A DNA stretch of 43,420 nt, taken from contig JAEYPH010000079.1 of NCBI GenBank assembly GCA_023410875.1, positions 1 to 43,420 on the forward strand. Reading direction: 5' to 3'. Made by a program: the position numbers and the translations under genes. This document shows, one piece after another, positions 32,581 through 40,510 of this stretch (positions within the stretch are counted from its first letter, which is position 1; every line of letters begins with the position of its first letter). The notes beneath the pieces are model-generated. The model saw only the letters and a list, made by a program, of their open reading frames with translations. It had not been told where the DNA came from and did no database searches. This stretch comes from Bacillota bacterium. GTDB lineage: Bacteria > Bacillota > Clostridia > Christensenellales > UMGS416.

Positions 32581-33669
32581 ATGCAGCCTATGACATCCAT
32601 CGAACGTTTCACGAACTTCCTGCAGCGCAAGCCCATGGATCGCATGCCGGTCTACGAGCATTTCTGGAACGACACCCACAAGGGCTGGGTGGAACGGGGC
32701 TGGGTCTCCGCGGATGCGGATTTCACGCAGGTTTTCGATTACGACATGCGGGAATGCTGGTCGTTCAATTGCATGGCCGATCTGGATTTCAAGCCCGTGG
32801 TGCTGGAGGAGAACGAGGACACCCAGGTGATACTGGATGGCAACGGCGCCAAGCTGCGCCGCCACAAGTTCCACGACACCACGCCCGAGCACGTGGACTT
32901 CACCGTGAAGGAACGCGCCGGCTGGGAGGAGCACATCCGGCCCCGCCTGGTGAACATCGACGAACGGCGCATCAACTTCGAAGGCTATCGGCAAGCAAAG
33001 GCGCTGGCCAAGAAAGAGAACCGCTTTTTCTGCTGGAGCGGCGTCAACGTGTTTGAGCAGATGCACCCGGTGTGCGGCCACGAGAACATGCTGGTGGGTA
33101 TGGCGCTGGACCCGGAATGGGTTGTGGACATGTGCAACGTGTACAGCGACCTGACCATCGCGCTCATGGAGATCCTCTTCTCCAAGGAGGGGTACCCCGA
33201 CGGCATCTGGTTCTACGAGGACATGGGCTACAAGGGCAGCCCTTTCATGAGCCCGGCCATGTATGAGGAGATCGTGCAGCCCTCCCACAAAAAGACCTTC
33301 GACTGGGCCCACAGCCACGGCCTGCCTGTCATCGTGCACTCCTGCGGCATGGTGGAGAAGCTCGTGCCCGGCCTGCTGGAGTGCGGCATGGATTGCCTGC
33401 AGGTCATCGAGGTGAAGGCCGGCATGGACCTGCTGAAGCTCTACAAGATGTACGGCGACCGCCTGAGCTTCATGGGCGGCATCGACGTGCGGGAGCTGTA
33501 TTCCAACGACCTCAAGCGCGTGGAGGCCGAGCTGCAGCGCAAGCTGCCTCCGGTACTTCCGGGCAACGGCTTCTGCCTGCACAGCGACCATTCCATCCCC
33601 AACACGGTCGATTTCGACGTGTACAAGTACTTCGTGGACCGGGGCAGGGAGATCGGGACGTATCGCTGA
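32581..33669 (+). CDS. Uroporphyrinogen decarboxylase-family (MtaA-like) protein
   Basis: 362 residues with the URO-D/MtaA TIM-barrel pattern: RFTNFLQRKPMDRMPV at the N-terminus, WFYEDMGYKGSPFMSPAMYE mid-protein, then IVHSCGMVEKLVPGL (residues 251-265) and FMGGIDVRELYSND. True HemE has the PGR motif and works in haem synthesis; this protein lacks it and belongs to the broader group that includes corrinoid methyltransferases and many uncharacterised gut proteins. His253 and Cys255 resemble the zinc site of MtaA-type enzymes. AAGGAGG precedes ATG 32581. A physiological role with the HAD protein is unknown. Confidence 0.82.
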   Translation: MQPMTSIERFTNFLQRKPMDRMPVYEHFWNDTHKGWVERGWVSADADFTQVFDYDMRECWSFNCMADLDFKPVVLEENEDTQVILDGNGAKLRRHKFHDTTPEHVDFTVKERAGWEEHIRPRLVNIDERRINFEGYRQAKALAKKENRFFCWSGVNVFEQMHPVCGHENMLVGMALDPEWVVDMCNVYSDLTIALMEILFSKEGYPDGIWFYEDMGYKGSPFMSPAMYEEIVQPSHKKTFDWAHSHGLPVIVHSCGMVEKLVPGLLECGMDCLQVIEVKAGMDLLKLYKMYGDRLSFMGGIDVRELYSNDLKRVEAELQRKLPPVLPGNGFCLHSDHSIPNTVDFDVYKYFVDRGREIGTYR

Positions 33670-33709
33670 AAACCGTCGAAGCCCGCGGCTGCGCATTTCG
33701 TAGCAAATG

Positions 33710-33751
33710 AAGCACCTCATTTCTCTGACTGCATCGGGAAATGAGGTGCTT
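33710..33751. terminator. Bidirectional terminator between uroD-like and anti-sigma genes
   Basis: Perfect 14-bp inverted repeat AAGCACCTCATTTC with a 14-nt loop, placed between convergent genes; T-rich sequence follows only weakly on each strand. Confidence 0.75.
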
Positions 33752-33783
33752 GGTTTATCGGACGAAAACCGGAAAGTGGTTGC

Positions 33784-34623
33784 TTATTCGGCAGGATTCC
33801 ATTGAAAAGCATCCTGCCCATTCTCGTGAACCAGTGTCAGGCTGTACAGTGCGGTTCCGTCGTCCGCGTAGGCTGTACCCTGCAATTCCGTGTCCCTGAT
33901 CATCCCGGGCCAAGTGCCGGCGCCGTCCCAGTCTCCCGTTTCATCCCAGAAGAAAATGGTGAGTGAGGAATCGACCTTCTTGTGTTGCATGATGCCCTCT
34001 TTGCCCAGCTCGATAGAGGCAACGCGGTCGTCGTGGACCGCCACAGCGTAGACAAAATAGAGCGATTGGTTGATCGAGTTGGCAAAAGATTGCTTTGTAG
34101 CCAGTTCCACCTGGGCGTCCGGGTCTGGAACGTATCTGTTTGGCCATGTGTAATTGTATTTCCAGAAAGGGAATCTATATATCACACTGACATTGAGATA
34201 CTGCCCGTCGTCATCATAGATATACAGGACGCGTTCGTTTCCCATGGGCACCGCGGCCAACAGCCGGGCGCTCTCGTTGATGACATTGCTGGCATAAGCT
34301 GCGCTCTTCGGGTCGAAACGGTTCCCGTCCGCAAACATCAGGGACAGCGATATCACACAGCCGATCAGCAGGCCGATACCGATCCTCCAGTACCATTTCG
34401 TTCTGCGCAGCCGCTTGGCGAGGGACACATAACTTCCCGCGCCATCCGTTTGGGCTGGCGGCTTAAAGCGTATGCCGGTGCTTTTCTTTATTTCGTCGTA
34501 AAAAAGGCGGCATTCCGTGCACGCATCCAGATGCTCTTCGATGAGCTTTGTACTGGTTTCGCTGGTCGCTTTGTCGTGGTACAGCGTAAGCAGGTCCTTG
34601 ATCAGCGCACAATCATAGTTCAT
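33784..34623 (-). CDS. Anti-sigma factor with ZAS zinc finger and one membrane segment
   Basis: 279 residues. The N-terminal zinc-binding anti-sigma pattern HLDACTEC (His31, Cys35, Cys38) is followed by one transmembrane helix (about 78-98, WYWRIGIGLLIGCVISLSLM) and an exported domain of about 180 residues that I do not recognise. It would hold the upstream ECF sigma factor at the membrane until a signal arrives. The gene overlaps the sigma gene. ATG 34623 has better spacing from GGGAGG than ATG 34629. Base composition is richer in A+T than most of the window. Confidence 0.82.
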   Translation of the reverse strand: MNYDCALIKDLLTLYHDKATSETSTKLIEEHLDACTECRLFYDEIKKSTGIRFKPPAQTDGAGSYVSLAKRLRRTKWYWRIGIGLLIGCVISLSLMFADGNRFDPKSAAYASNVINESARLLAAVPMGNERVLYIYDDDGQYLNVSVIYRFPFWKYNYTWPNRYVPDPDAQVELATKQSFANSINQSLYFVYAVAVHDDRVASIELGKEGIMQHKKVDSSLTIFFWDETGDWDGAGTWPGMIRDTELQGTAYADDGTALYSLTLVHENGQDAFQWNPAE

Positions 34624-35125
34624 ATCCATATTCCTCCCGAAGCTTTTTCTGCAATTTGAACTTGCCCCTCATATAAATGACCTTCGCAGAGCTTTCACTG
34701 ATCTTGAGCAAGGCGCCTATCTGCTCATAGGATAAATCTGTAAAGATGCGATAAATCAATACGTCCCTGGTGTTGCCGTCAAGCTGCATCAACACCTTGT
34801 TTGCGTATGCGATCAATTCCTCTTTTTCGTAGTCGGCAGCAACGGAATCACTTGCAGACAAAATAAGGTTGGCGATTTGCTCCATGGGAACCCGGCTGCC
34901 TTTTTTGTCTTTTCGCATGGCATTGAGATAGGTATTCTTCGCTATCTGGCACAGCCAGGTTTTGATGTGGCAATCGCCCCTGTATCTATGAAAGGACAGC
35001 ATGGCCTGATAGAAGGTTTCCTGTGTCAATTCCTCGGCCAGCTGCCGTTGATATCCTGTGATCCGAAAAAGGAATTGAGAAACATCCTGCCAATATGTGT
35101 TATACATTTCTTCAAACTGGCTCAT
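34613..35125 (-). CDS. ECF-type RNA polymerase sigma factor
   Basis: 170 residues: sigma-2 region (ELTQETFYQAMLSFHRYRGD, IKTWLCQIAKNTYLNAMR) and sigma-4 region (RDVLIYRIFTDLSYEQIGAL, SESSAKVIYMRGKFKLQ). GAAAGGATGG precedes the ATG. It is co-transcribed with its overlapping anti-sigma gene and is divergent from the sigma/C39-like fusion at 35313. In the spacer, TGTAAC on the minus strand (complement of 35177-35182) could be an autoregulatory -35 element, but no clear ECF -10 element was found. Confidence 0.92.
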   Translation of the reverse strand: MSQFEEMYNTYWQDVSQFLFRITGYQRQLAEELTQETFYQAMLSFHRYRGDCHIKTWLCQIAKNTYLNAMRKDKKGSRVPMEQIANLILSASDSVAADYEKEELIAYANKVLMQLDGNTRDVLIYRIFTDLSYEQIGALLKISESSAKVIYMRGKFKLQKKLREEYGYEL

Positions 35126-35312
35126 ACACCCATCCTTTCGGTGCTCTCTATATTGAGTAACAATCCAAGCACGAAAGTTACAACCCAAGGAAGTAGTTTC
35201 TTTGAAAACTATGATATCATCAAATTTGGTATTTCTTGCTTTTCGCTTTAAAGGGATTACGCTCAAACATGCACTATACAGGCAGATGCATCTGAAACCA
35301 AGGAGGCGGCGT

Positions 35313-37007
35313 ATGGAGGACATCAAGGAACTGGTGGAGCGGGTGCTGCACGGTGACGGGCAGGCGGTGGAGGAGCTCGTGCGGCGCTTCCAGCGCATGG
35401 CCGTGGGCTACGCGTGGTCCATGGTCGGCGATTTTTACGAAGCGGAGGACCTGGCGCAGGAGGCCTTTTTGCAAGCGCTGGCCAGCATCGGCACGCTGCA
35501 GAACCCCGCTGCGTTCCCCTCGTGGTTCCGCACGATCCTGCGCTTTTGGTGCCTGCGGGCACGCCGCGGGCGCAAGGGGCAGCCGCTGAGCCTGGACGAG
35601 GCCGAGCAGCTGCCCGGCGGCCCCACGCCGGAGGATGGCCTCCAGAGCCGAGAGGTGCGGGACGCGCTGTGGCGCTCGCTAGACCAACTGAGCGATGAGG
35701 ACCGCTCGGTACTGGTGCTGTATTACTTTGAGGAGTTAACCCACCGGCAGATCGCCGCCTTCCTGGGCCTGGCAGAAAGCAAGGTCAACAACCGCCTGCA
35801 CGCGCTCAGGAAGAGATTGAGAAAGGAATGCATGGAGATCATGGATTACAAGAATCAGGAATCCGGAGACACCTTCCGCCGTCGTGTGCTGCAGGGCGTG
35901 CAAAAGATTGGCTATTCCGCCGGCGACGGCACGCCGATGCTTACGCAGTTCTGCGGCAGCTTCAGCGCCGCGCTCTCGGCCATGGGGGCGGAAAGCGCCT
36001 TGGATTATGCCTTTGTGGCATCGGCTTGCGGCGCGGCCTTCCGCATGCTGTGGAAGGAAGGCTGGCACCCGGACAACGTGGACTTGTGCCATCTGCACGA
36101 GGATGCTTTTTTGCCCATGCGCCTGGCCTTTGAGGCGACGGGCTGCTCGGCGGAAATATGCCTGTGCCGGCATTCCAAGGTGGCCTGGCATGGGGAGTTC
36201 TACGGCTGCCGCCTACGCACCGAGCAGGAGGCATGGGAAGACATCACAGCATCCATCGACCGGGGCATGCCGGTGCTGGCGTTGGGCGTCATCGGCCCGC
36301 CGGAATGCTGCATTGTTACTGGGTATGACGAGGACGGCAAAGCGCTGCTGGGCTACAACTATTTCCAGGAACACGCGCGGGAGGAGGGGCTGTCCATCGA
36401 CCCCGACGGGTGCTTCCGTAAGCGCGGCTGGTATGACAACACGCCGGCCTACTTTGTGCTGCGCAGCATCAAGCCCGTGACGGTGGACGAGGCGGCATAT
36501 CGGAGCATACTGCAAAGGGCGGTGGACCTGGCGCTGACGCCTGTATCCAATGGCAGGGCCTCGGGCCTGGAGGCCTACCGGGCCTGGGCGGACCAGCTGC
36601 TGCGGGATGAGGACGACTACAGGGACGTGAAGGCCGGCGATGGCGACATGAACTTCGTGGGCAAGGAAGGTGGCAACGCCGATTTCTCCGCCGACGTGAC
36701 CGGGCGCTTCGGCATGTTCTGCGACCCCTTCCTGATGGTGTGCGAACGGGCCAACGCCGCGCGCTTCTGCGAGCGGGCGGCGCAGGCCGTGCCGCGTTGG
36801 CGGGAGGACCTGATGCGGGCGGCGGCGCTCTATCGCCAGGTGGGCGAGGACCCGAACCCGCTGTGGCAGCGGCTGGGCCTGTATGACGAGAAGCAGGAGC
36901 GCTTCCGCGACCCCGACGTGCGCGGCCTGCTGGCGGCGCAGGTGCTCAGAAGGCGGCTGCTGGAGGCACAGGCGGTGGCCTGCCTACAGGAAGCTCTAAA
37001 GAAATAA
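35313..37007 (+). CDS. Sigma-70 factor fused to a C39/BtrH-like cysteine-fold domain
   Basis: 564 residues in two parts. Residues 1-172 are a complete ECF-like sigma factor (EAEDLAQEAFLQALASIGTL, PSWFRTILRFWCLRARRGRK, YYFEELTHRQIAAFLGLAES). Residues about 200-385 are a cysteine-protease-like module resembling BtrH-N/C39 domains: TQFCGSFSAAL with Cys214, ACGAAFRMLW, then GVIGPPECCIVTGYDEDG and NYFQE; this is followed by a helical tail (SGLEAYRAWADQL). The same module and tail occur behind an AraC head at 41759-43312. Function is unknown; an enzyme-like or ligand-sensing role for the module is inference. AAGGAGG precedes ATG 35313. A ribosome-binding-like AAAGGA precedes Met174 and Met177 at the domain junction. 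Confidence 0.8.
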   Translation: MEDIKELVERVLHGDGQAVEELVRRFQRMAVGYAWSMVGDFYEAEDLAQEAFLQALASIGTLQNPAAFPSWFRTILRFWCLRARRGRKGQPLSLDEAEQLPGGPTPEDGLQSREVRDALWRSLDQLSDEDRSVLVLYYFEELTHRQIAAFLGLAESKVNNRLHALRKRLRKECMEIMDYKNQESGDTFRRRVLQGVQKIGYSAGDGTPMLTQFCGSFSAALSAMGAESALDYAFVASACGAAFRMLWKEGWHPDNVDLCHLHEDAFLPMRLAFEATGCSAEICLCRHSKVAWHGEFYGCRLRTEQEAWEDITASIDRGMPVLALGVIGPPECCIVTGYDEDGKALLGYNYFQEHAREEGLSIDPDGCFRKRGWYDNTPAYFVLRSIKPVTVDEAAYRSILQRAVDLALTPVSNGRASGLEAYRAWADQLLRDEDDYRDVKAGDGDMNFVGKEGGNADFSADVTGRFGMFCDPFLMVCERANAARFCERAAQAVPRWREDLMRAAALYRQVGEDPNPLWQRLGLYDEKQERFRDPDVRGLLAAQVLRRRLLEAQAVACLQEALKK

Positions 37008-37021
37008 CGTAGCGAGAGCGT

Positions 37022-37543
37022 TCAGGTCCCGACTTTCGCCGCCGCTACGCGCTGTGCTGTCTTCGCGCGCTTCCTGGCCAGCCGCTTGTTCAGCAGCATT
37101 GTGACGGGGTGCAGCATGGCAAGCGAAGGAATGATATAGACGAAGGCGTGGTGGAACGCGTACCAATCCACTCCGGGAAGCAAGCGCATCAACACGCCAG
37201 TCTTCATGCCGATGCCGGTCAGCAGCTGCACGGCCACGCTGAGCGCCAGCAGGTTGACCGCGAGCTTGGCGACCAGCGCCAGGGGCTTACGGGCGGCGAA
37301 GTCCGCCCTGGTCAGGCGCAAGCGGTTGACGAAGGCCCGCAGCACCATGCGGCGGTTCTTCATCGTCAGAAGCAGCGTGCCGGGCAGCACCACGATGGAC
37401 ACCCCGGCGAAAAAGTGTACGGCGGCCACCGTGGAGTAAGGCTGCACGACCAGCGCCAGCAGGATGCCCAGCAGCATCGTCAGCCCCAGCGCCGCGGCCA
37501 GTGCCAGATGCACCTTGGAAAAGGCCGATTTGAACCATGCCAT
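37022..37543 (-). CDS. DUF4405/cytochrome b561-like four-helix membrane protein
   Basis: 173 residues with four hydrophobic helices (about 13-35, 40-60, 90-112, 128-150). Histidines His12, His43, His131/132 and His145 lie at helix ends or within helices, the arrangement expected of b-type haem ligands. A basic tail closes the protein. Together with the upstream cytochrome b5-like lipoprotein (20-base gap) it could form a small membrane electron-transfer unit. AGGAGGG precedes the ATG. Haem binding is inferred. Confidence 0.7.
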   Translation of the reverse strand: MAWFKSAFSKVHLALAAALGLTMLLGILLALVVQPYSTVAAVHFFAGVSIVVLPGTLLLTMKNRRMVLRAFVNRLRLTRADFAARKPLALVAKLAVNLLALSVAVQLLTGIGMKTGVLMRLLPGVDWYAFHHAFVYIIPSLAMLHPVTMLLNKRLARKRAKTAQRVAAAKVGT

Positions 37544-37563
37544 GTGAAGCCCTCCTATCTACA

Positions 37564-37962
37564 TCACTCTACGTAAGTCCCTACCACGGGCACCGTTTCC
37601 AGCTTGGATACGCCGTGGGGGGATTTTTTGATTTCCTCGGAAAGGTCGCGCCCGGCCTGGAAGCGGCCCCAGTGGTTGCCGCCCTGCCATTCGGGTACGG
37701 AGCTTACATCATAAACGGTGCCGTTGACGGCCACATAGGCAGGGTTGCCATTCTTGCCGTCATACTTGGCCAGTTCCTCGGCGGTGAAGGTGCGCAGGGC
37801 AGCGGTGGCGTCAGGAACGGCAGTGCCAGCCACGGCGGGCGCAGCGGCGGATGGGGTGGGCTGGGCCGAAGCCGGCGCACAGGCGGTCATGGCCACGGCG
37901 GCGGCCAGCAGCAATATGCTTACCAGCAGCCCGGATATGCGTTGATTCTGTTTCATCATCAT
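37564..37962 (-). CDS. Cytochrome b5-like haem/steroid-binding lipoprotein
   Basis: 132 residues. Signal peptide with lipobox AMTAC (Cys28), Ala/Pro/Thr-rich linker, then a cytochrome b5-like domain (about 60-130): RTFTAEELAKYDGKNGNPAY, NGTVYDVSSVPEWQGGNHWG, AGRDLSEEIKKSPHG. The eukaryotic HPGG haem motif is replaced by QGGNH, as is usual for the bacterial lipoprotein branch. It should sit outside the membrane and bind haem or a similar ligand. GGGAGG precedes three consecutive ATG codons; the first (37962) is used. First gene of a two-gene minus-strand operon. Confidence 0.85.
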   Translation of the reverse strand: MMMKQNQRISGLLVSILLLAAAVAMTACAPASAQPTPSAAAPAVAGTAVPDATAALRTFTAEELAKYDGKNGNPAYVAVNGTVYDVSSVPEWQGGNHWGRFQAGRDLSEEIKKSPHGVSKLETVPVVGTYVE

Positions 37963-38085
37963 CTTTACCTCCCTTTTTGGAGATTTGTTAGCCTGATTGT
38001 AACTGCGGGCGCCTGGCCGAACCGTGAAAATACGCACAAAGGCTATGAATGATGTATGAACAAAAGAGGCTGTCCGGTCATTCGG

Positions 38086-38114
38086 TTGGTTTTTCAGCGT
38101 GGCAGCGGTATAAT
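38086..38114 (+). promoter_or_regulatory. Promoter of tdh-kbl
   Basis: TTGGTT (38086-38091), 17-bp spacer, perfect TATAAT (38109-38114). Confidence 0.65.
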
Positions 38115-38149
38115 ATCATGCGGGAAACGATAGAGATCGAGGATAGGAT

Positions 38150-39187
38150 ATGCAAAACATGAAAGCCATTCGAAAGACAGAAGCCGGGCGCGGCGTGCGC
38201 CTTGTGGAGGTACCCAAGCCCACCGCCCGAGCCGGCGAGGTGCTCATCCGTATCAAAAAGACCGCCATCTGCGGCACCGATGTGCACATCTATACCTGGG
38301 ACGACTGGTCCCAGCGCACGATCCAGCCGCCCATGACCATCGGCCACGAGTATGTTGGCGTCATAGAGGAAGTGGGCGACGGTGTGCATGACCTGAAGGT
38401 GGGCCAACTGGTCAGCGGCGAGGGGCACATCGTGTGCGGCCGCTGCCGCAACTGCCTGGCCGGGCGGCGGCACCTGTGCCCCCACACGGTGGGCGTGGGC
38501 GTGAACCGCGACGGCGCCTTCGCCGAATACCTGTGCCTGCCGGCCACCAACGTGTGGCTGTGCGACCCGGCCATCTCCGAAGAGTTGTACAGCATCTTCG
38601 ACCCCTTCGGCAACGCCGTGCACACGGCACTGAGCTTCGACGTGCTGGGCGAGGATGTGCTGATCACCGGCGCCGGCCCCATCGGGCTTATGGCCTGCGC
38701 CGTGGCCAAGCACGCCGGCGCGCGCAACATCGTGATCACCGATGTGAACCCCTACCGGCTGGCGCTGGCCCGGCGCATGGGCGCCACCGTGGCGCTGGAC
38801 GTCTCCCGCGGGTCCATCCGCGATGCCATGCGCGAGCTGGGCATGAAGGAAGGCTTCGACGTGGGCCTGGAGATGAGCGGCAACGGCCGCGCCTTCGCCG
38901 ACATGATCGGCTGCATGTTCAACGGCGGCAAAATCGCGCTGCTGGGTATCCACCAACCGGACACCCGCGTGGATTGGAACGCCATCGTTTTCAAGGGCCT
39001 GCACATCAAGGGCATCTATGGCCGCGAGATGTATGAAACCTGGTACAAGATGACCACGCTGCTGCAGAGCGGTCTGGACATCACGCCGGTCATCACCCAC
39101 CGCTTTCCGTATACGCAATTCGAGCAGGGTTTCCAGGCCATGATGAGCGGCGACAGCGGCAAGGTGATACTGGATTGGGAGGCATAG
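38150..39187 (+). CDS. tdh: L-threonine 3-dehydrogenase
   Basis: Zinc-dependent medium-chain dehydrogenase, 345 residues, oxidising threonine to 2-amino-3-ketobutyrate with NAD. TAICGTDVHIYTWDDWSQ is the diagnostic Tdh motif; GHEYVG carries the catalytic zinc ligands, CGRCRNCLAGRRHLC the structural zinc cysteines and GAGPIG the nucleotide loop. GAGGATAGGA precedes ATG 38150; ATG 38159 in the same frame is possible. kbl follows three bases later, which fixes the substrate assignment. Confidence 0.95.
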   Translation: MQNMKAIRKTEAGRGVRLVEVPKPTARAGEVLIRIKKTAICGTDVHIYTWDDWSQRTIQPPMTIGHEYVGVIEEVGDGVHDLKVGQLVSGEGHIVCGRCRNCLAGRRHLCPHTVGVGVNRDGAFAEYLCLPATNVWLCDPAISEELYSIFDPFGNAVHTALSFDVLGEDVLITGAGPIGLMACAVAKHAGARNIVITDVNPYRLALARRMGATVALDVSRGSIRDAMRELGMKEGFDVGLEMSGNGRAFADMIGCMFNGGKIALLGIHQPDTRVDWNAIVFKGLHIKGIYGREMYETWYKMTTLLQSGLDITPVITHRFPYTQFEQGFQAMMSGDSGKVILDWEA

Positions 39188-39190
39188 AGC

Positions 39191-40381
39191 ATGAAGAGCG
39201 CCTATGAAAGGTTCGAACGCACGCTGCAGGGCATCCGCGACGACGGCCTTTACAAGACCGAGCGGGTGCTGCAGGGCGCCCAGCAGGCGTGGATAGAGGT
39301 GAGCGGCCGCCGGGTGCTCAACCTGTGCGCCAACAACTATCTGGGCCTGAGCAACCACCCGGCGCTCATTGCCGCCGCCCGGCAGAGCTACGACCGGTGG
39401 GGCCATGGGCTTAGCTCCGTACGCTTCATCTGTGGCACCCAGGGGCTGCACAAGGAGCTGGAAGGCCGCCTGGCTGCCTTTTTGGGTATGGAGGATGCTA
39501 TCCTGTATTCCTCGTGCTTTGACGCCAACGGCGGCCTTTTTGAGACGCTGCTGGGCGAAGGCGACGCCGTGATCTCCGATCAGCTCAACCACGCCAGCAT
39601 CATAGACGGCGTGCGCCTGTGCAAGGCCACTCGCTACCGCTACGCAAACAATGACATGGAGGACCTGGAACGCTGCCTGCAGGAGGCCGAGGCCTCCGGT
39701 GCGAAAATTAAGTTGATCGCCACCGACGGCGTGTTCTCCATGGACGGTTCCATCGCGAATCTGCAGAGAATCTGCGACGTGGCCGAGCGCCACGACGCGC
39801 TGGTTATGGTGGACGATTCCCACGCCGTGGGCTTCATGGGCAGGCAGGGCCGGGGCACGCCGGAGCACTGTGGCGTCATGGGCCGCGTGGACATCCTGAC
39901 CGGCACTTTTGGTAAGGCGCTGGGCGGCGCGTCCGGCGGCTATACGGCGGCCAAGCGCACGGTCGTGGAGCTGCTGCGCCAGCGCTCCCGGCCATATCTT
40001 TTCAGCAACACATTGGCCCCGGCCATCGCCGCCTCCACGCTGCGGGCGCTGGACCTGCTGGAGAGCTCCACCGAGCTGCGGGACCGCCTGGAGAGCAACA
40101 CGCTTTTCTTCCGCGCCCGCATGGCGGAGCTGGGTTTTGATATTCCCGAGAGCACGCACCCGATTGCGCCGGTGATGCTGTACGACGCCCGCGTGGCCCA
40201 GGAGATGGCCGCCCGCATGCTGGACAAGGGCGTGTACGTGATCGGCTTCTTCTACCCGGTGGTACCCCAGGGCAAAGCCCGCATCCGCACGCAGATTTCC
40301 GCCGTGCACAGCCGGGAGGACCTGGAGCTGGCGGTACGGGCCTTCGAGGAATGCCGGACGGAGATGGGGCTTCCCCGCTGA
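39191..40381 (+). CDS. kbl: Glycine C-acetyltransferase (2-amino-3-ketobutyrate CoA ligase)
   Basis: PLP enzyme of the alpha-oxoamine synthase family, 396 residues, splitting 2-amino-3-ketobutyrate with CoA into glycine and acetyl-CoA. CANNYLGLSNHP, GLSSVRFICGTQ, DDSHAVGFMG and the PLP lysine in TGTFGKALGGASGG (Lys242) are present. With Tdh it forms the threonine-to-glycine route; the glycine can then be handled by the gcv operon at 15006-19268. Confidence 0.96.
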   Translation: MKSAYERFERTLQGIRDDGLYKTERVLQGAQQAWIEVSGRRVLNLCANNYLGLSNHPALIAAARQSYDRWGHGLSSVRFICGTQGLHKELEGRLAAFLGMEDAILYSSCFDANGGLFETLLGEGDAVISDQLNHASIIDGVRLCKATRYRYANNDMEDLERCLQEAEASGAKIKLIATDGVFSMDGSIANLQRICDVAERHDALVMVDDSHAVGFMGRQGRGTPEHCGVMGRVDILTGTFGKALGGASGGYTAAKRTVVELLRQRSRPYLFSNTLAPAIAASTLRALDLLESSTELRDRLESNTLFFRARMAELGFDIPESTHPIAPVMLYDARVAQEMAARMLDKGVYVIGFFYPVVPQGKARIRTQISAVHSREDLELAVRAFEECRTEMGLPR

Positions 40382-40395
40382 GAGGCAGTGCATAC

Positions 40396-40427
40396 AAAGG
40401 CGGTCGGTTCTGACCGCCTTTTTATTT
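40396..40427 (+). terminator. Terminator of tdh-kbl
   Basis: Perfect 10-bp stem AAAGGCGGTC with a 6-nt loop, followed by TTTATTT. Confidence 0.9.
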
Positions 40428-40447
40428 GCACCCAATTGTTTCTCTGC

Positions 40448-40476
40448 TTGACAGTATATAACAAGTAGAATATTAT
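40448..40476 (+). promoter_or_regulatory. Promoter of the padR operon
   Basis: Perfect TTGACA (40448-40453), 17-bp spacer, TATTAT (40471-40476). Both direct repeats of the presumed operator overlap it. Confidence 0.8.
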
Positions 40477-40491
40477 ATAACAAGTTGAATA
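40455..40491 (+). promoter_or_regulatory. Tandem direct-repeat operator, probable PadR site
   Basis: TATATAACAAGTAGAATA (40455-40472) and TATATAACAAGTTGAATA (40474-40491) differ at one base and are offset by 19 bases. The first covers the promoter spacer, the second the -10 element and start region, so binding would block transcription of the PadR gene itself. Confidence 0.75.
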
Positions 40492-40510
40492 CCATGAGGT
40501 GTGACGCGCG

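Noticed and set aside
35154..35182. ECF autoregulatory promoter (TGTAAC on the minus strand)
   Set aside because: A -35-like box is present but no convincing -10 element at 15-17 bp, so it is mentioned only with the gene.
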